The position numbers and the translations under genes are program-made. A stretch of DNA of 35,192 bases from an uncultured Methylococcaceae bacterium (lineage in GTDB: Bacteria > Pseudomonadota > Gammaproteobacteria > Methylococcales > Methylococcaceae). The DNA lies in the NCBI GenBank assembly GCA_903911305.1, contig CAIWDB010000317.1, positions 1-35,192 of the forward strand, in the 5' to 3' direction. The notes beneath the pieces are model-generated. The model was not told the DNA's origin, did no database searches, and worked only from the letters and a program-made list of their open reading frames with translations. How positions within the stretch are numbered: the stretch's first letter is position 1; each line of letters starts with the position of its first letter. Positions 1 through 8,570 of the stretch are shown piece after piece.

Positions 1-336
1 AAAGAGCAAATTGAGCAGGAAATGAAACAGATTGAGCAGGAAAAGCAGCAAGTCGAGCAGGAAAAGCAGCAAGTCGAGCAGGAAAAGCAGCAAGTCGAGC
101 AGGAAAAGCAGCAAGTCGAGCAGGAAAAGCAGCAAGTCGAGCAGGAAAAGCAGCAAATTGAGTGGGAAAACGCGCGGATACAGCATGACATGGAACAGGC
201 TCAACAGGATTTAGAACTGGAAAGGATGGAGAAACAGGTGGCTTTGAAAGAAAAAGAATTTGCATTGCAGGAAAGGCAAACTATGCAAGAGGAAATTGAA
301 CGGCTCCAAGTATTATTGGATCAATCCAAGCAATAA
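1..336 (+). CDS. C-terminal part of a coiled-coil protein with heptad repeats (VEQEKQQ)n; 5' end lies outside the window
   Basis: Frame 1 is open from the left edge (K E Q I E Q E M K Q...) to TAA at 334-336; strongly heptad-periodic E/Q/K sequence. Confidence 0.7.
   Translation, partial: KEQIEQEMKQIEQEKQQVEQEKQQVEQEKQQVEQEKQQVEQEKQQVEQEKQQIEWENARIQHDMEQAQQDLELERMEKQVALKEKEFALQERQTMQEEIERLQVLLDQSKQ
31..156 (+). repeat. 21-bp tandem repeat inside the CDS, unit gtcgagcaggaaaagcagcaa; 5 identical copies at 52-156 plus a near-identical copy at 31-51
   Basis: Direct reading; identical units start at 52, 73, 94, 115 and 136. Confidence 0.95.
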
Positions 337-359
337 TATATGACAGAATCGCCGAAATA

Positions 360-1649
360 TTATTCCTTGGGCTTTTCATCCTGTATCGGTTCCTGCTTTT
401 CATCCTTCTTTTTTTCATTGGGATCAACCACCAAAAACGTCCCCGTGGTCATGCCCATATTGCAACTCCACGGGATAATGCCTTCTTGCTGCGGGGTGAA
501 CTCAATGATTTGCTCACCCTTCTTTAAGGGGACATCCAATCCTAGCTTAGGCACTACCACCCCAGTGACACAGGACTGCTGACCATCATTATGGATTTTC
601 CATTTCACCGGCACGCCTTTTTGTAACACAATCTGACCGGGCGTTTTGTCCTGTCCATTGAATGTCATTTCCACCAGTTGATAGCCTAGCATCGACTTGG
701 ACATATCCAGCCCGGTCTTGTCACGCAGTTGCGATGTCACCCATGCAAGACCGGTGGTCATATCATATTTGGCTCCGCTGAGCACCAAACCCCGGTTAAG
801 CATGATCGCGCCCAGCACCACGACTATAGCCCCGGAGAAACGGATAATTTTTGGTGCCAATGATGCCGATGCCATGCTGGTCAGCATACCGAAACCCAAC
901 ATTACCGGTAGCGTACCTAGACCAAAGACAAACATGAGTTTGGCTCCTTCCAAGGCACTCCCTGTACCGGCTGCCATGACATACATGGCTTGCAACGGCC
1001 CACAAATGACCATTAAGCCATTCAGCAAACCAATGACGAAAGGATGACCGTATTTGCGCGATTGCGCTCCGATGAAACGTAGCAGTGTTGGCGGCGTTTT
1101 AATGCGGAAGTTGCGCAATGAAGGCCATACATTAAGCAGGCTTAAACCGAATAGCAATAAAAACACGCCCGCGACCATTCCCACGATGCCGCGCACCTGC
1201 GGGGTGAAAGCGATGATGGAACCCATCAGGCCAAAACCAGCCCCAATCGCGGTATAAGAAATCGTTTTTCCCAAGCCATACAGCAAATGCCCACTATAGC
1301 GAAGCTTGCCGGTGGAAGTGGATTTGGTCGCGTAGCTCAATACCAACGCACCGCACATGCCCACACAATGAAACCCGGTCAAAAAACCGACGAGGAATAG
1401 CAAGCCCAAACTCATGTCCAAGCTAAGTTCTGGAACGCTGGTATTCGAACGAAGACGGGCATCTAAATAAATAATCAAAGCGATACCGGCAATCCCAAAT
1501 AGGAAAGCTAACGTGCGCCTTGCCAGCACTCGGCAACGACTGGATAAACTGGGACGGATTTGAGTTGAATTAGGCTTCACCGGGTCTTCTGACAAAATGG
1601 TTGAATTGAATAAAAACAGCATATCGTTATAAGTATATGCAATAATCAC
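360..1649 (-). CDS. Sulfite exporter TauE/SafE (UreH/DsbD_2-like) membrane protein with C-terminal cupredoxin-like domain
   Basis: Multi-TM segment with GFLTGFHCVGMCGALVLSY; C-terminal PWSCNMGMTTGTFLVV resembles a cupredoxin Cys/Met metal-site loop. Confidence 0.8.
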   Translation of the reverse strand: MIIAYTYNDMLFLFNSTILSEDPVKPNSTQIRPSLSSRCRVLARRTLAFLFGIAGIALIIYLDARLRSNTSVPELSLDMSLGLLFLVGFLTGFHCVGMCGALVLSYATKSTSTGKLRYSGHLLYGLGKTISYTAIGAGFGLMGSIIAFTPQVRGIVGMVAGVFLLLFGLSLLNVWPSLRNFRIKTPPTLLRFIGAQSRKYGHPFVIGLLNGLMVICGPLQAMYVMAAGTGSALEGAKLMFVFGLGTLPVMLGFGMLTSMASASLAPKIIRFSGAIVVVLGAIMLNRGLVLSGAKYDMTTGLAWVTSQLRDKTGLDMSKSMLGYQLVEMTFNGQDKTPGQIVLQKGVPVKWKIHNDGQQSCVTGVVVPKLGLDVPLKKGEQIIEFTPQQEGIIPWSCNMGMTTGTFLVVDPNEKKKDEKQEPIQDEKPKE

Positions 1650-1906
1650 ACCAAATACAAATAAATCAATAAGTTAAGCCAAACACAAGGGGTTACAAAC
1701 TTTTGTGGATTGTTAGTCAGACAGTCATTCAAGGCACACTGTGTCATATCACACAGCAATCATCGTCATATCCCGCAAATTAATCGCGAACAGGCATTGC
1801 TCTACATATTAAGCGCTAGCACTTTCATAAACTTGGAATGTTGGCGCGAAATTTGTTTAGTAAATGCCATGTTTACCGATCCTAACCCATTTCAACGAGG
1901 TGCATC

Positions 1907-2098
1907 ATGAATAACAAACAACTCGCCATGTCCAACACGAGCAACAATTCGGGATCACTTGCTTTAGGCACAGGGCTGGCCTTCGCCTCTTTGATCTTAG
2001 TACCAGCCCTAGCCGCAACCTTTGGGGTGGGACCTAGCGTCACGGGGGCATTGCGCATGGCCTTGATGAAAGCATCCAACCGCGCATTAAACGGTTAA
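1907..2098 (+). CDS. Small single-TM protein (63 aa), Gly/Ala-rich hydrophobic segment; DUF5132-like appearance
   Basis: ATG with upstream GAGG; hydrophobic GSLALGTGLAFASLILVPALAATFGVG followed by an amphipathic tail. Confidence 0.6.
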   Translation: MNNKQLAMSNTSNNSGSLALGTGLAFASLILVPALAATFGVGPSVTGALRMALMKASNRALNG

Positions 2099-2172
2099 GC
2101 CTCCTCCACGGGTTAGCACCACCACCACTTCGATGCACCTATGCCTTTCGAATGCCAGCCAAATCCGCCCTA

Positions 2173-2255
2173 CCCCAGCCGGCCCAGCACCAGTGCTGCT
2201 AATCTGGGGACGTAGGCTTCCCAAATCCGATAATGGGTTTGCAATACCCATCATC
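2173..2255. repeat. Intergenic structured segment with two stem-loops, probably a dispersed REP-like repeat
   Basis: CCCCAG (2173-2178)/CTGGGG (2204-2209) enclosing CAGCA/TGCTG; second hairpin GAT-A-ATGGGT (2229-2238)/ACCCAT-C-ATC (2246-2255). Confidence 0.5.
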
Positions 2256-2397
2256 GCTATGGTTTGCCGGCCTTACTTTCATCTGACTGTTTTCAAACAT
2301 TGAACTCTAAGTCAGGCTGAGCATAAAAATCTTCCCCCCTCAGTTAAAGATAAGCGATAATAAGCAGAAAGATTGACAACGATACATTCTATTCGAG

Positions 2398-2580
2398 ATG
2401 ACTGAAAACCCTTCCAAAACTTGCGACTTATGCGGTTTGCCTGTCGAAACACCTGATTTTTCGCTACTTACCGTAAACGGACCTAAACAATTTTGTTGCG
2501 AGGGTTGCCACGGCATTTATCAAATGCTGCATGAAGCGGAATTGGTAGATGACGTTGATGCCGTCGATTCCACTAAATAA
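2398..2580 (+). CDS. Free-standing P-type-ATPase (CcoI/FixI-type) N-terminal Cys metal-binding domain protein, 60 aa
   Basis: CDLCGLPV...FCCEGCHGIYQMLHEAEL matches the N-terminal metal-binding domain pattern of CcoI-like ATPases (PF12156-type). Confidence 0.7.
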   Translation: MTENPSKTCDLCGLPVETPDFSLLTVNGPKQFCCEGCHGIYQMLHEAELVDDVDAVDSTK

Positions 2581-2671
2581 CTGAAGTTCAAACGATTTGG
2601 CACTCGATTGTGCAGAGGAATCTTAGCTACTAATTGGCACTTATTTTTCAACTTAAACACTGAGGTGAGTA

Positions 2672-3130
2672 ATGGCACATGTACATGGGGTAGCCGCTAA
2701 AGGTGCGGCTGAAGCAAGCAAACATGCGGCTTCGGCCGCCCACCATACCGCCCAAGCCGCCCACGCGGCAACCGTGCATGGTTCTCATCTGGCCGAGGCG
2801 GCAAAACACGCAGCCCAAGCCGCAGCAGGGCAATCCATCGCGGCCCCGGCAGCGACTTCCTTTCACAATCTGGCAAAAGGTGCTGTGGCCACCGGGGCCG
2901 CTGTGACGGCAGGTAGCCAAGCCAGCAGATCATTTATCAGCAGGGTTTTAAGGCATCCTGTGTTCGTGTTCGGTCTAGGCGTGGCGGTTGGCTATACTGT
3001 CCACAAATATCGAAAGGAAATCATTGCGTCCGCCAACCGGGCAGCGGAGACGAGCAAGGATTTTGTCCTTCAGCAACGGGAAAACCTTGAAGACCTTGTA
3101 GCCGACAGCCAAGACACCGCAAACTCCTAA
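2672..3130 (+). CDS. Ala/His-rich protein with one TM segment and charged C-terminal tail (152 aa)
   Basis: GAGGTGAG upstream of the ATG; N-terminus rich in AH/HA; TM segment HPVFVFGLGVAVGYTVH. Confidence 0.65.
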   Translation: MAHVHGVAAKGAAEASKHAASAAHHTAQAAHAATVHGSHLAEAAKHAAQAAAGQSIAAPAATSFHNLAKGAVATGAAVTAGSQASRSFISRVLRHPVFVFGLGVAVGYTVHKYRKEIIASANRAAETSKDFVLQQRENLEDLVADSQDTANS

Positions 3131-3148
3131 ATCTTTGTTCGCCGACAT

Positions 3149-3170
3149 ACGCGCCCATCGCTGGGCGCGT
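3149..3170 (+). terminator. Perfect 9-bp GC-rich hairpin between operon genes (attenuator or processing site?)
   Basis: ACGCGCCCA-TCGC-TGGGCGCGT; no strong T-run follows (cttatgg). Confidence 0.5.
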
Positions 3171-3188
3171 CTTATGGGATAAGCTTTC

Positions 3189-3764
3189 ATGTCATTAGCC
3201 AAACACATTTTCGTGCGTTACTCCTCAGAGGGGCATTTACGATTCGCCCTTCCTGAAGCATTGTGCCAAACCCACACAGCACAAAATCTGGAAAGGGAAC
3301 TGAAACGAATCGAAGGCATTTATCGCGTCGATCTTTATCGGAAACAGCAAAAACTTTCGATCCGCTACATTGAGGGGGTGACCAATGCTAAAACCGTCGC
3401 CCGCGCATTATTTGACGCCTTGGACAATATCAATGAACAACCCTCAGCTTCGGGCGATATTGCCGTGCAGGAAGAGGAACCAGGCTGGGTAAAAGCCAAG
3501 TACGAAGAGGCTAAAGAAACTATCACTGCTCTTGGGATAATCGCCAAAGGGACAGGCAATGCCAGCGCATCGGCATTGATTCCCGACAAAGAAAAATTTG
3601 CCATTGAATTTTTCACTGACATCCTTGTGTTGTATTTGATCAAACTGCACTGGCATTTGATTTTGGGACACTGGATTCGGAACCCATGGCAATACCGCTC
3701 CGAATGGATGGCGACAATTTATATGATATTCCTACTTGTCCGTTCCAAAAAACCAAAAAAATAA
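3189..3764 (+). CDS. HMA2-like (Cys-less heavy-metal-associated fold) membrane protein
   Basis: [11 protein letters not shown]...[24 protein letters not shown] resembles an HMA_2/R-rich domain; C-terminal hydrophobic His-containing segment [18 protein letters not shown]. Confidence 0.6.
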   Translation: MSLAKHIFVRYSSEGHLRFALPEALCQTHTAQNLERELKRIEGIYRVDLYRKQQKLSIRYIEGVTNAKTVARALFDALDNINEQPSASGDIAVQEEEPGWVKAKYEEAKETITALGIIAKGTGNASASALIPDKEKFAIEFFTDILVLYLIKLHWHLILGHWIRNPWQYRSEWMATIYMIFLLVRSKKPKK

Positions 3765-3771
3765 ACTCTCT

Positions 3772-6228
3772 ATGGATACTGGCCCAGCCCTACCCTCCCT
3801 AAAGAACTGCCGCGTCGTTCATCAGACGAGGCGGCGGGTACGCATTATTGCCCCAAGTTTGCGTAAAGCCACCGAACGCTCGTACCTCTACGAAATCTTG
3901 CTGCGCAAACATCCAGCCATCCGCCATGTTGAACTCACTGCCGAAATTGGATCAGTGGCCGTATGGTTCAACCCGCACATGCTTCCCAAGCAAAAGCTAT
4001 TCGCTGTCCTGGATGCCGTGCTGGGGAACTTGGGAAATGCCTCCCCCTTCCAAAAATCCACCATTGCACAAGACATCGACCAACCGGAACGAGACTACAA
4101 CCTCGCAGTGGAGGGAATGACATGCGCTTCTTGTGCTTTGTTGATCGAAATGGTGTTGCGCCGCGACCCGCGTGTTGCCGATGCCAAGGTCAATTTCGCC
4201 ACAGAAACGGCGACGGTGCGGGCACGCATGGACCGTGAGGCATTGAACGGCAAGCTAGAGGGCATTGGCTACAGCGTCCATTCCCTCGATAGTTTGGCGC
4301 AACGCCGGTTGCAACTGGAACGGGAAAACCTGAGGATAGACCAAGCCCGCAAGCGTTTGATGTGGGCCAGCCTGTTTAGCGCCCCCGCCATTGTGTTGGG
4401 AATGTTAGCGCCCCATACCCGCTTGGTTGGCATTCTTGAACTCATCCTGACAGCCCCCGTCGTCCTCTGGAGCGGAAAGCCCTTCTTTGACAAAGCCATT
4501 AAACTAGCCAAGCAACGCACAGCCAATATGGATAGCCTGGTGGCGATGGGTGTGGGCGCGGCTTTCGGCTATAGTTTGGTTTCTTTGCTTCGCGGCAAGC
4601 GTGAATTCTATTTTGAAGCCGCTGCCGCCATTGTTGCCTTTGTGTTATTGGGGCGATATTTAGACGAACGCGCCAAAGGGCAAGCCCACGAAGCCATCCG
4701 AAAACTGATTGACCTACAACCACAAACCGCCAGCGTGTTGCGCGACGGACAAGAGTGCGTTGTTCCCATTGATGACGTAGTTGTAGGCGACTTGTTGTTG
4801 GTCCGTCCCGGCGAACGCATCCCCACCGATGGCGAAGTGGTCTCCGGCATTTCCACTGTGGACGAATCCATGATTACCGGCGAATCAATGCCAGTGGTAA
4901 AGGAGGTTGGGCATTTCGTCACGGGCGGTTGCATCAATGGCAATGGTTCGTTGCATGTGCGTGCCACTGCCATCGGAGCCGATACCGTATTATCCGGCAT
5001 TGTTCGCATGGTGGATCAAGCCCAAGCGGGCAAATTGCCCATTCAAAAAATGGTCGATCAAGTCTCGGCAGTGTTCGTGCCAACGGTCATGGTCATTTCG
5101 GCGGCGACTTTTATTGGCTGGTTGGCGGTGGGGGCAGCACCAGGTTTCGCATTCGCCGCCTCCATTACCGTACTACTGATTGCCTGTCCCTGTGCCTTGG
5201 GTCTGGCAACACCGGCTGCCATCATGGTGGGAACCGGGCAGGCTGCCAAGCGTGGAATATTCATCCGCAACGGCGAAAGCTTGGAAATGGCATCAAAACT
5301 GACGGCGATTGTGTTTGACAAGACCGGCACGATTACCGAAGGCAAGCCGCAAGTCACCGACTTGACCAACCTGTCCCGTTTGTCCGATAACAAACTATTG
5401 GCGTTGGCGGGTTCGGCAGAAATGCATTCCGAACATTTTCTCGGCAAAGCCATCCTCGCCCATGCCCGAGAACTTGGCTTGAAGCTGGAAGAACCTGCCT
5501 CATTCCAAAACGAACCCGGACGGGGAGTCCAAGCGCAAATTGGCAAACATGTCCTATTCATCGGTAATCGTCACTGGTTGGAAGAACACGGCATCGCCCT
5601 TGGCAAGGCGGAATCCATTGCCGCCGAATTGGGAAGCCAAGGCAAAACCCCGGTGTACATGGCGGCCGACGGCAAAATTGCAGCCATTTTTGGCATAGCC
5701 GACAAGGCGCGCGACAACGCCCGCGAGGCCATCGCAAATCTTCACGCCATGGGGGTCAAAACACTGATGGCGACCGGCGATGTGCAAGCTGCCGCCCATT
5801 ACATAGCCGAACTGGTGGGCATTGACCATGTTGTCGCCCAAGCCCGCCCCGAGGATAAGCTAGCCATCATTCACGAATGGCAGGCCCGTGGCGAGAAGGT
5901 CGGCATGATCGGCGACGGCATCAACGACGCACCGGCGCTTGCCGCCGCTGATGTCAGCATTGCCATCGGCGGCGGGGCCGACGTGGCAATGCAAACTGCC
6001 GACCTAACCCTCGTCAATGGCGACATCGCCAAAGCCGCCGAGGCCATGGAACTGAGTGGCTTCACTATCCGCGTCATACGTCAAAACTTATTCTGGGCCT
6101 TTGGTTATAATATCGTTGCCATTCCTATTGCGGCATTAGGCAAGCTAAATCCAATGATCGCCTCAGCCGCGATGGCGATGAGTTCGGTTTCAGTGGTGCT
6201 TAATTCATTGAGGCTCCAAAAGAAATAG
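3772..6228 (+). CDS. Heavy-metal translocating P1B-type ATPase, Cu(I)-type signatures
   Basis: N-terminal [16 protein letters not shown], one HMA (GMTCASC), [41 protein letters not shown]7 FGYN, TM8 [26 protein letters not shown] at 3772 preferred over TTG at 3736. Confidence 0.93.
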   Translation: MDTGPALPSLKNCRVVHQTRRRVRIIAPSLRKATERSYLYEILLRKHPAIRHVELTAEIGSVAVWFNPHMLPKQKLFAVLDAVLGNLGNASPFQKSTIAQDIDQPERDYNLAVEGMTCASCALLIEMVLRRDPRVADAKVNFATETATVRARMDREALNGKLEGIGYSVHSLDSLAQRRLQLERENLRIDQARKRLMWASLFSAPAIVLGMLAPHTRLVGILELILTAPVVLWSGKPFFDKAIKLAKQRTANMDSLVAMGVGAAFGYSLVSLLRGKREFYFEAAAAIVAFVLLGRYLDERAKGQAHEAIRKLIDLQPQTASVLRDGQECVVPIDDVVVGDLLLVRPGERIPTDGEVVSGISTVDESMITGESMPVVKEVGHFVTGGCINGNGSLHVRATAIGADTVLSGIVRMVDQAQAGKLPIQKMVDQVSAVFVPTVMVISAATFIGWLAVGAAPGFAFAASITVLLIACPCALGLATPAAIMVGTGQAAKRGIFIRNGESLEMASKLTAIVFDKTGTITEGKPQVTDLTNLSRLSDNKLLALAGSAEMHSEHFLGKAILAHARELGLKLEEPASFQNEPGRGVQAQIGKHVLFIGNRHWLEEHGIALGKAESIAAELGSQGKTPVYMAADGKIAAIFGIADKARDNAREAIANLHAMGVKTLMATGDVQAAAHYIAELVGIDHVVAQARPEDKLAIIHEWQARGEKVGMIGDGINDAPALAAADVSIAIGGGADVAMQTADLTLVNGDIAKAAEAMELSGFTIRVIRQNLFWAFGYNIVAIPIAALGKLNPMIASAAMAMSSVSVVLNSLRLQKK

Positions 6229-6364
6229 ATATGTACTCCTGTCAATCACCACTATCAATAAGTTCTGCATCAAAGTTGAACGCCATCCACTGCAACTTGC
6301 GCTTGGGCAAACCGTCTAAACATGCAAGAATAAGACAACTTTAACCTTAAGACTTGACAAACAG

Positions 6365-7369
6365 ATGACCACCAACCCCTCGCCTCTACTCATAGACCGC
6401 TTTGGACGCATCGTGGACTATCTCCGCGTTTCAATCACAGACCGTTGTGATTTTCGCTGCATTTATTGCATGAGTGAGAACATGGAGTTTTTGCCTAGGG
6501 CGCAGATTTTATCCTTGGAAGAAATAGAGAAAGTTTGTCGGGCGTTTGTAGAATTAGGCGTGCATAAAATTCGCATTACAGGTGGCGAACCGATGGTACG
6601 CAAAGGTGCCATGGATTTGTTGAGAAATATCGGTCGGTTAGAGGGTTTGCGGGAGTTGGTGTTGACCACCAATGGCTCACAGTTGGAGGCATTGGCTGGT
6701 GACTTAAAAGCATGTGGCGTCAAACGCATCAACATCAGCCTAGACACCTTGGATGCAGCGCTGTTCAAACAAATGACGCGAGTGGGCGACTTGAACACCG
6801 TGCTGCGAGGCATTGATGCGGCAATTGCAGCCGACTTCCAACGAATCAAGCTTAACGCCGTGATTCTAAAAAACCGCAATCACCAAGAAGTACGCAAACT
6901 AGTGGATTTCGCCATCGCTAAACGGATTGATATCAGTTTTATTGAGGAAATGCCGTTGGGGATGATCGAATCCCACGACCGTGCTGAGGAATATTATTCA
7001 AGCGACCAAATAAAGGCTGATTTGGAAAGCCATTTGACCCTACTGCCCGACACCACCCATACTGGCGGGCCATCGCGGTATTTTCGAGTGGCGGATTCAG
7101 AAACCAAGGTCGGCTTCATATCCCCCCATAGTCACAATTTTTGCGGCGACTGCAACCGGGTCCGACTGACTGCCGAAGGTCGCTTGCTATTGTGCCTAGG
7201 CAATGAGCACTCAGTCGATTTAAAACAGATATTGCGGTCAAACCCCGATAATTTACCCGCATTGAAAAACGCAATTGTCGATGCTATGCAGATCAAGCCG
7301 GAAAAACATGATTTTGACCTTTCAGAGAAACCCGTCATATTCCGGCATATGAGCGTGACCGGCGGTTAA
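6365..7369 (+). CDS. moaA: GTP 3',8-cyclase MoaA (molybdenum cofactor biosynthesis)
   Basis: Radical SAM CxxxCxxC (CDFRCIYC), RITGGEP, second cluster CGDCNRVRLTAEGRLLLCL, terminal GG. Confidence 0.96.
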   Translation: MTTNPSPLLIDRFGRIVDYLRVSITDRCDFRCIYCMSENMEFLPRAQILSLEEIEKVCRAFVELGVHKIRITGGEPMVRKGAMDLLRNIGRLEGLRELVLTTNGSQLEALAGDLKACGVKRINISLDTLDAALFKQMTRVGDLNTVLRGIDAAIAADFQRIKLNAVILKNRNHQEVRKLVDFAIAKRIDISFIEEMPLGMIESHDRAEEYYSSDQIKADLESHLTLLPDTTHTGGPSRYFRVADSETKVGFISPHSHNFCGDCNRVRLTAEGRLLLCLGNEHSVDLKQILRSNPDNLPALKNAIVDAMQIKPEKHDFDLSEKPVIFRHMSVTGG

Positions 7370-7441
7370 ATCAACTGATAATTATCGGCTTTGCTTTTGT
7401 TTGCCACGGCCGGCATTGACTGTCGCCGTTAAACACCTAAT

Positions 7442-8482
7442 TCAGGGTTGGGTGATTGTGTAGCCCTTCTGGGCAAGCAACTTCAAAATACCTTTGTTTC
7501 CGCCGAGATGGTCCGCGCCCACCACGACAAAATAAGTCCGCCCATCGTTTGTCAATTCCACCAGCCTGTTAACCATCCTTTCATTACGATCCAAAAGAAA
7601 CGTCTTATACAGGTTGGAAGCTGCTTGGCCGGAACCAAAGCTTTGTTTCACGATAAGATCCATGGCTTCAGCGTCCCCCTCCTCCCAAGCGTTGAAATGA
7701 GCCTTTTCGTAATCTTCCCCTTGAGACAACTGCTTCAAGGTATGAAGCAACATTTCTTCTTGATCCTGGTCGGAAAAATGGTCGATCAAATCGATTTCAG
7801 TCGCCTGATTTTCAAGTTCGATAACCGGTTTTTTGCCTTGTGCCTGCTGGATTAATAACGAATCAATGGCATATTCTGTTTTGTAGCCCAATTGATTCAA
7901 GAAATGTGCATTTAACATAAGGGCAGCAAGCCAAGGTTTGGCGACTTGCAAAGACTCTTCATCCATACCCAGTTGCTTGGCTATTTCCAAGGTTTCCTTC
8001 CAAGTGGCTGGCTTGATATGATCTTCCAGCTTGCTCTTGTCAGTGTACAGACCTTTACCCTGCGTGGCATTTGCAATATCCTTCAGACCGATTTTTTCCA
8101 TATCCGCCTCCACCACCAACACATCTGCCCGATTGAACGGGTCGGTCACCAATTGCGGTAACGAGAACGGATTTCGCCCCCCATTATGCAAGGAACCGAG
8201 AAGATACAGCGTAGACTTGCCATTCACCGCTTTCCAAAAAAATGCCTGGCTTTCTTGTTTAGAACCCATCTTGGAAAGACTACTGGACAATCTTTCCACC
8301 GTCATTTCTTGACAGGGCTTGTCTTGATAATTCGTCTGTTTCTGCTTGTCCACACATTTGTATAGGGTTGCCATGGCTTGACTTTCAACCATAAGCAGCA
8401 AAAAAAATGCTGCAAATAACTTAGCTCGGTTAGCAAAGGGTAAAGTCATTGATAGTTTCTCTGGGGGTGATCGGGTAGTCAT
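7442..8482 (-). CDS. DUF4124-TraB/GumN family secreted protein
   Basis: Signal-like N-terminus, LYKCVDKQKQTNYQDKPCQ (DUF4124), then LYLLGSLHNGG...VVEADME...YFVVVGADHLGGNKGILKLLAQKGY (TraB/GumN). Confidence 0.85.
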   Translation of the reverse strand: MTTRSPPEKLSMTLPFANRAKLFAAFFLLLMVESQAMATLYKCVDKQKQTNYQDKPCQEMTVERLSSSLSKMGSKQESQAFFWKAVNGKSTLYLLGSLHNGGRNPFSLPQLVTDPFNRADVLVVEADMEKIGLKDIANATQGKGLYTDKSKLEDHIKPATWKETLEIAKQLGMDEESLQVAKPWLAALMLNAHFLNQLGYKTEYAIDSLLIQQAQGKKPVIELENQATEIDLIDHFSDQDQEEMLLHTLKQLSQGEDYEKAHFNAWEEGDAEAMDLIVKQSFGSGQAASNLYKTFLLDRNERMVNRLVELTNDGRTYFVVVGADHLGGNKGILKLLAQKGYTITQP

Positions 8483-8570
8483 TCAACATCCACCCGTCAT
8501 GAATTTTGAATACACCGTCGATTATGAAAAATGCCAGCATCATTTTGTCCTTGGCTTTTAATTATTATGC

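Noticed and set aside
32-214. Second-frame ORF (SSRKSSK)n over the coiled-coil repeat
   Set aside because: Frame-shifted reading of the 21-bp repeat; the E/Q/K heptad frame is open to the left edge and is the plausible one.
5058-5561. 167-aa minus-strand ORF inside the P1B ATPase gene
   Set aside because: Antisense shadow ORF of a clearly coding gene; low-complexity composition with no recognisable domain.
3736-6228. Calling the P1B ATPase a true ferrosome FezB
   Set aside because: TM6/7/8 motifs (CPC, YN, MxxSS) indicate the Cu(I) P1B-1 type rather than P1B-6, so only an analogy is claimed.
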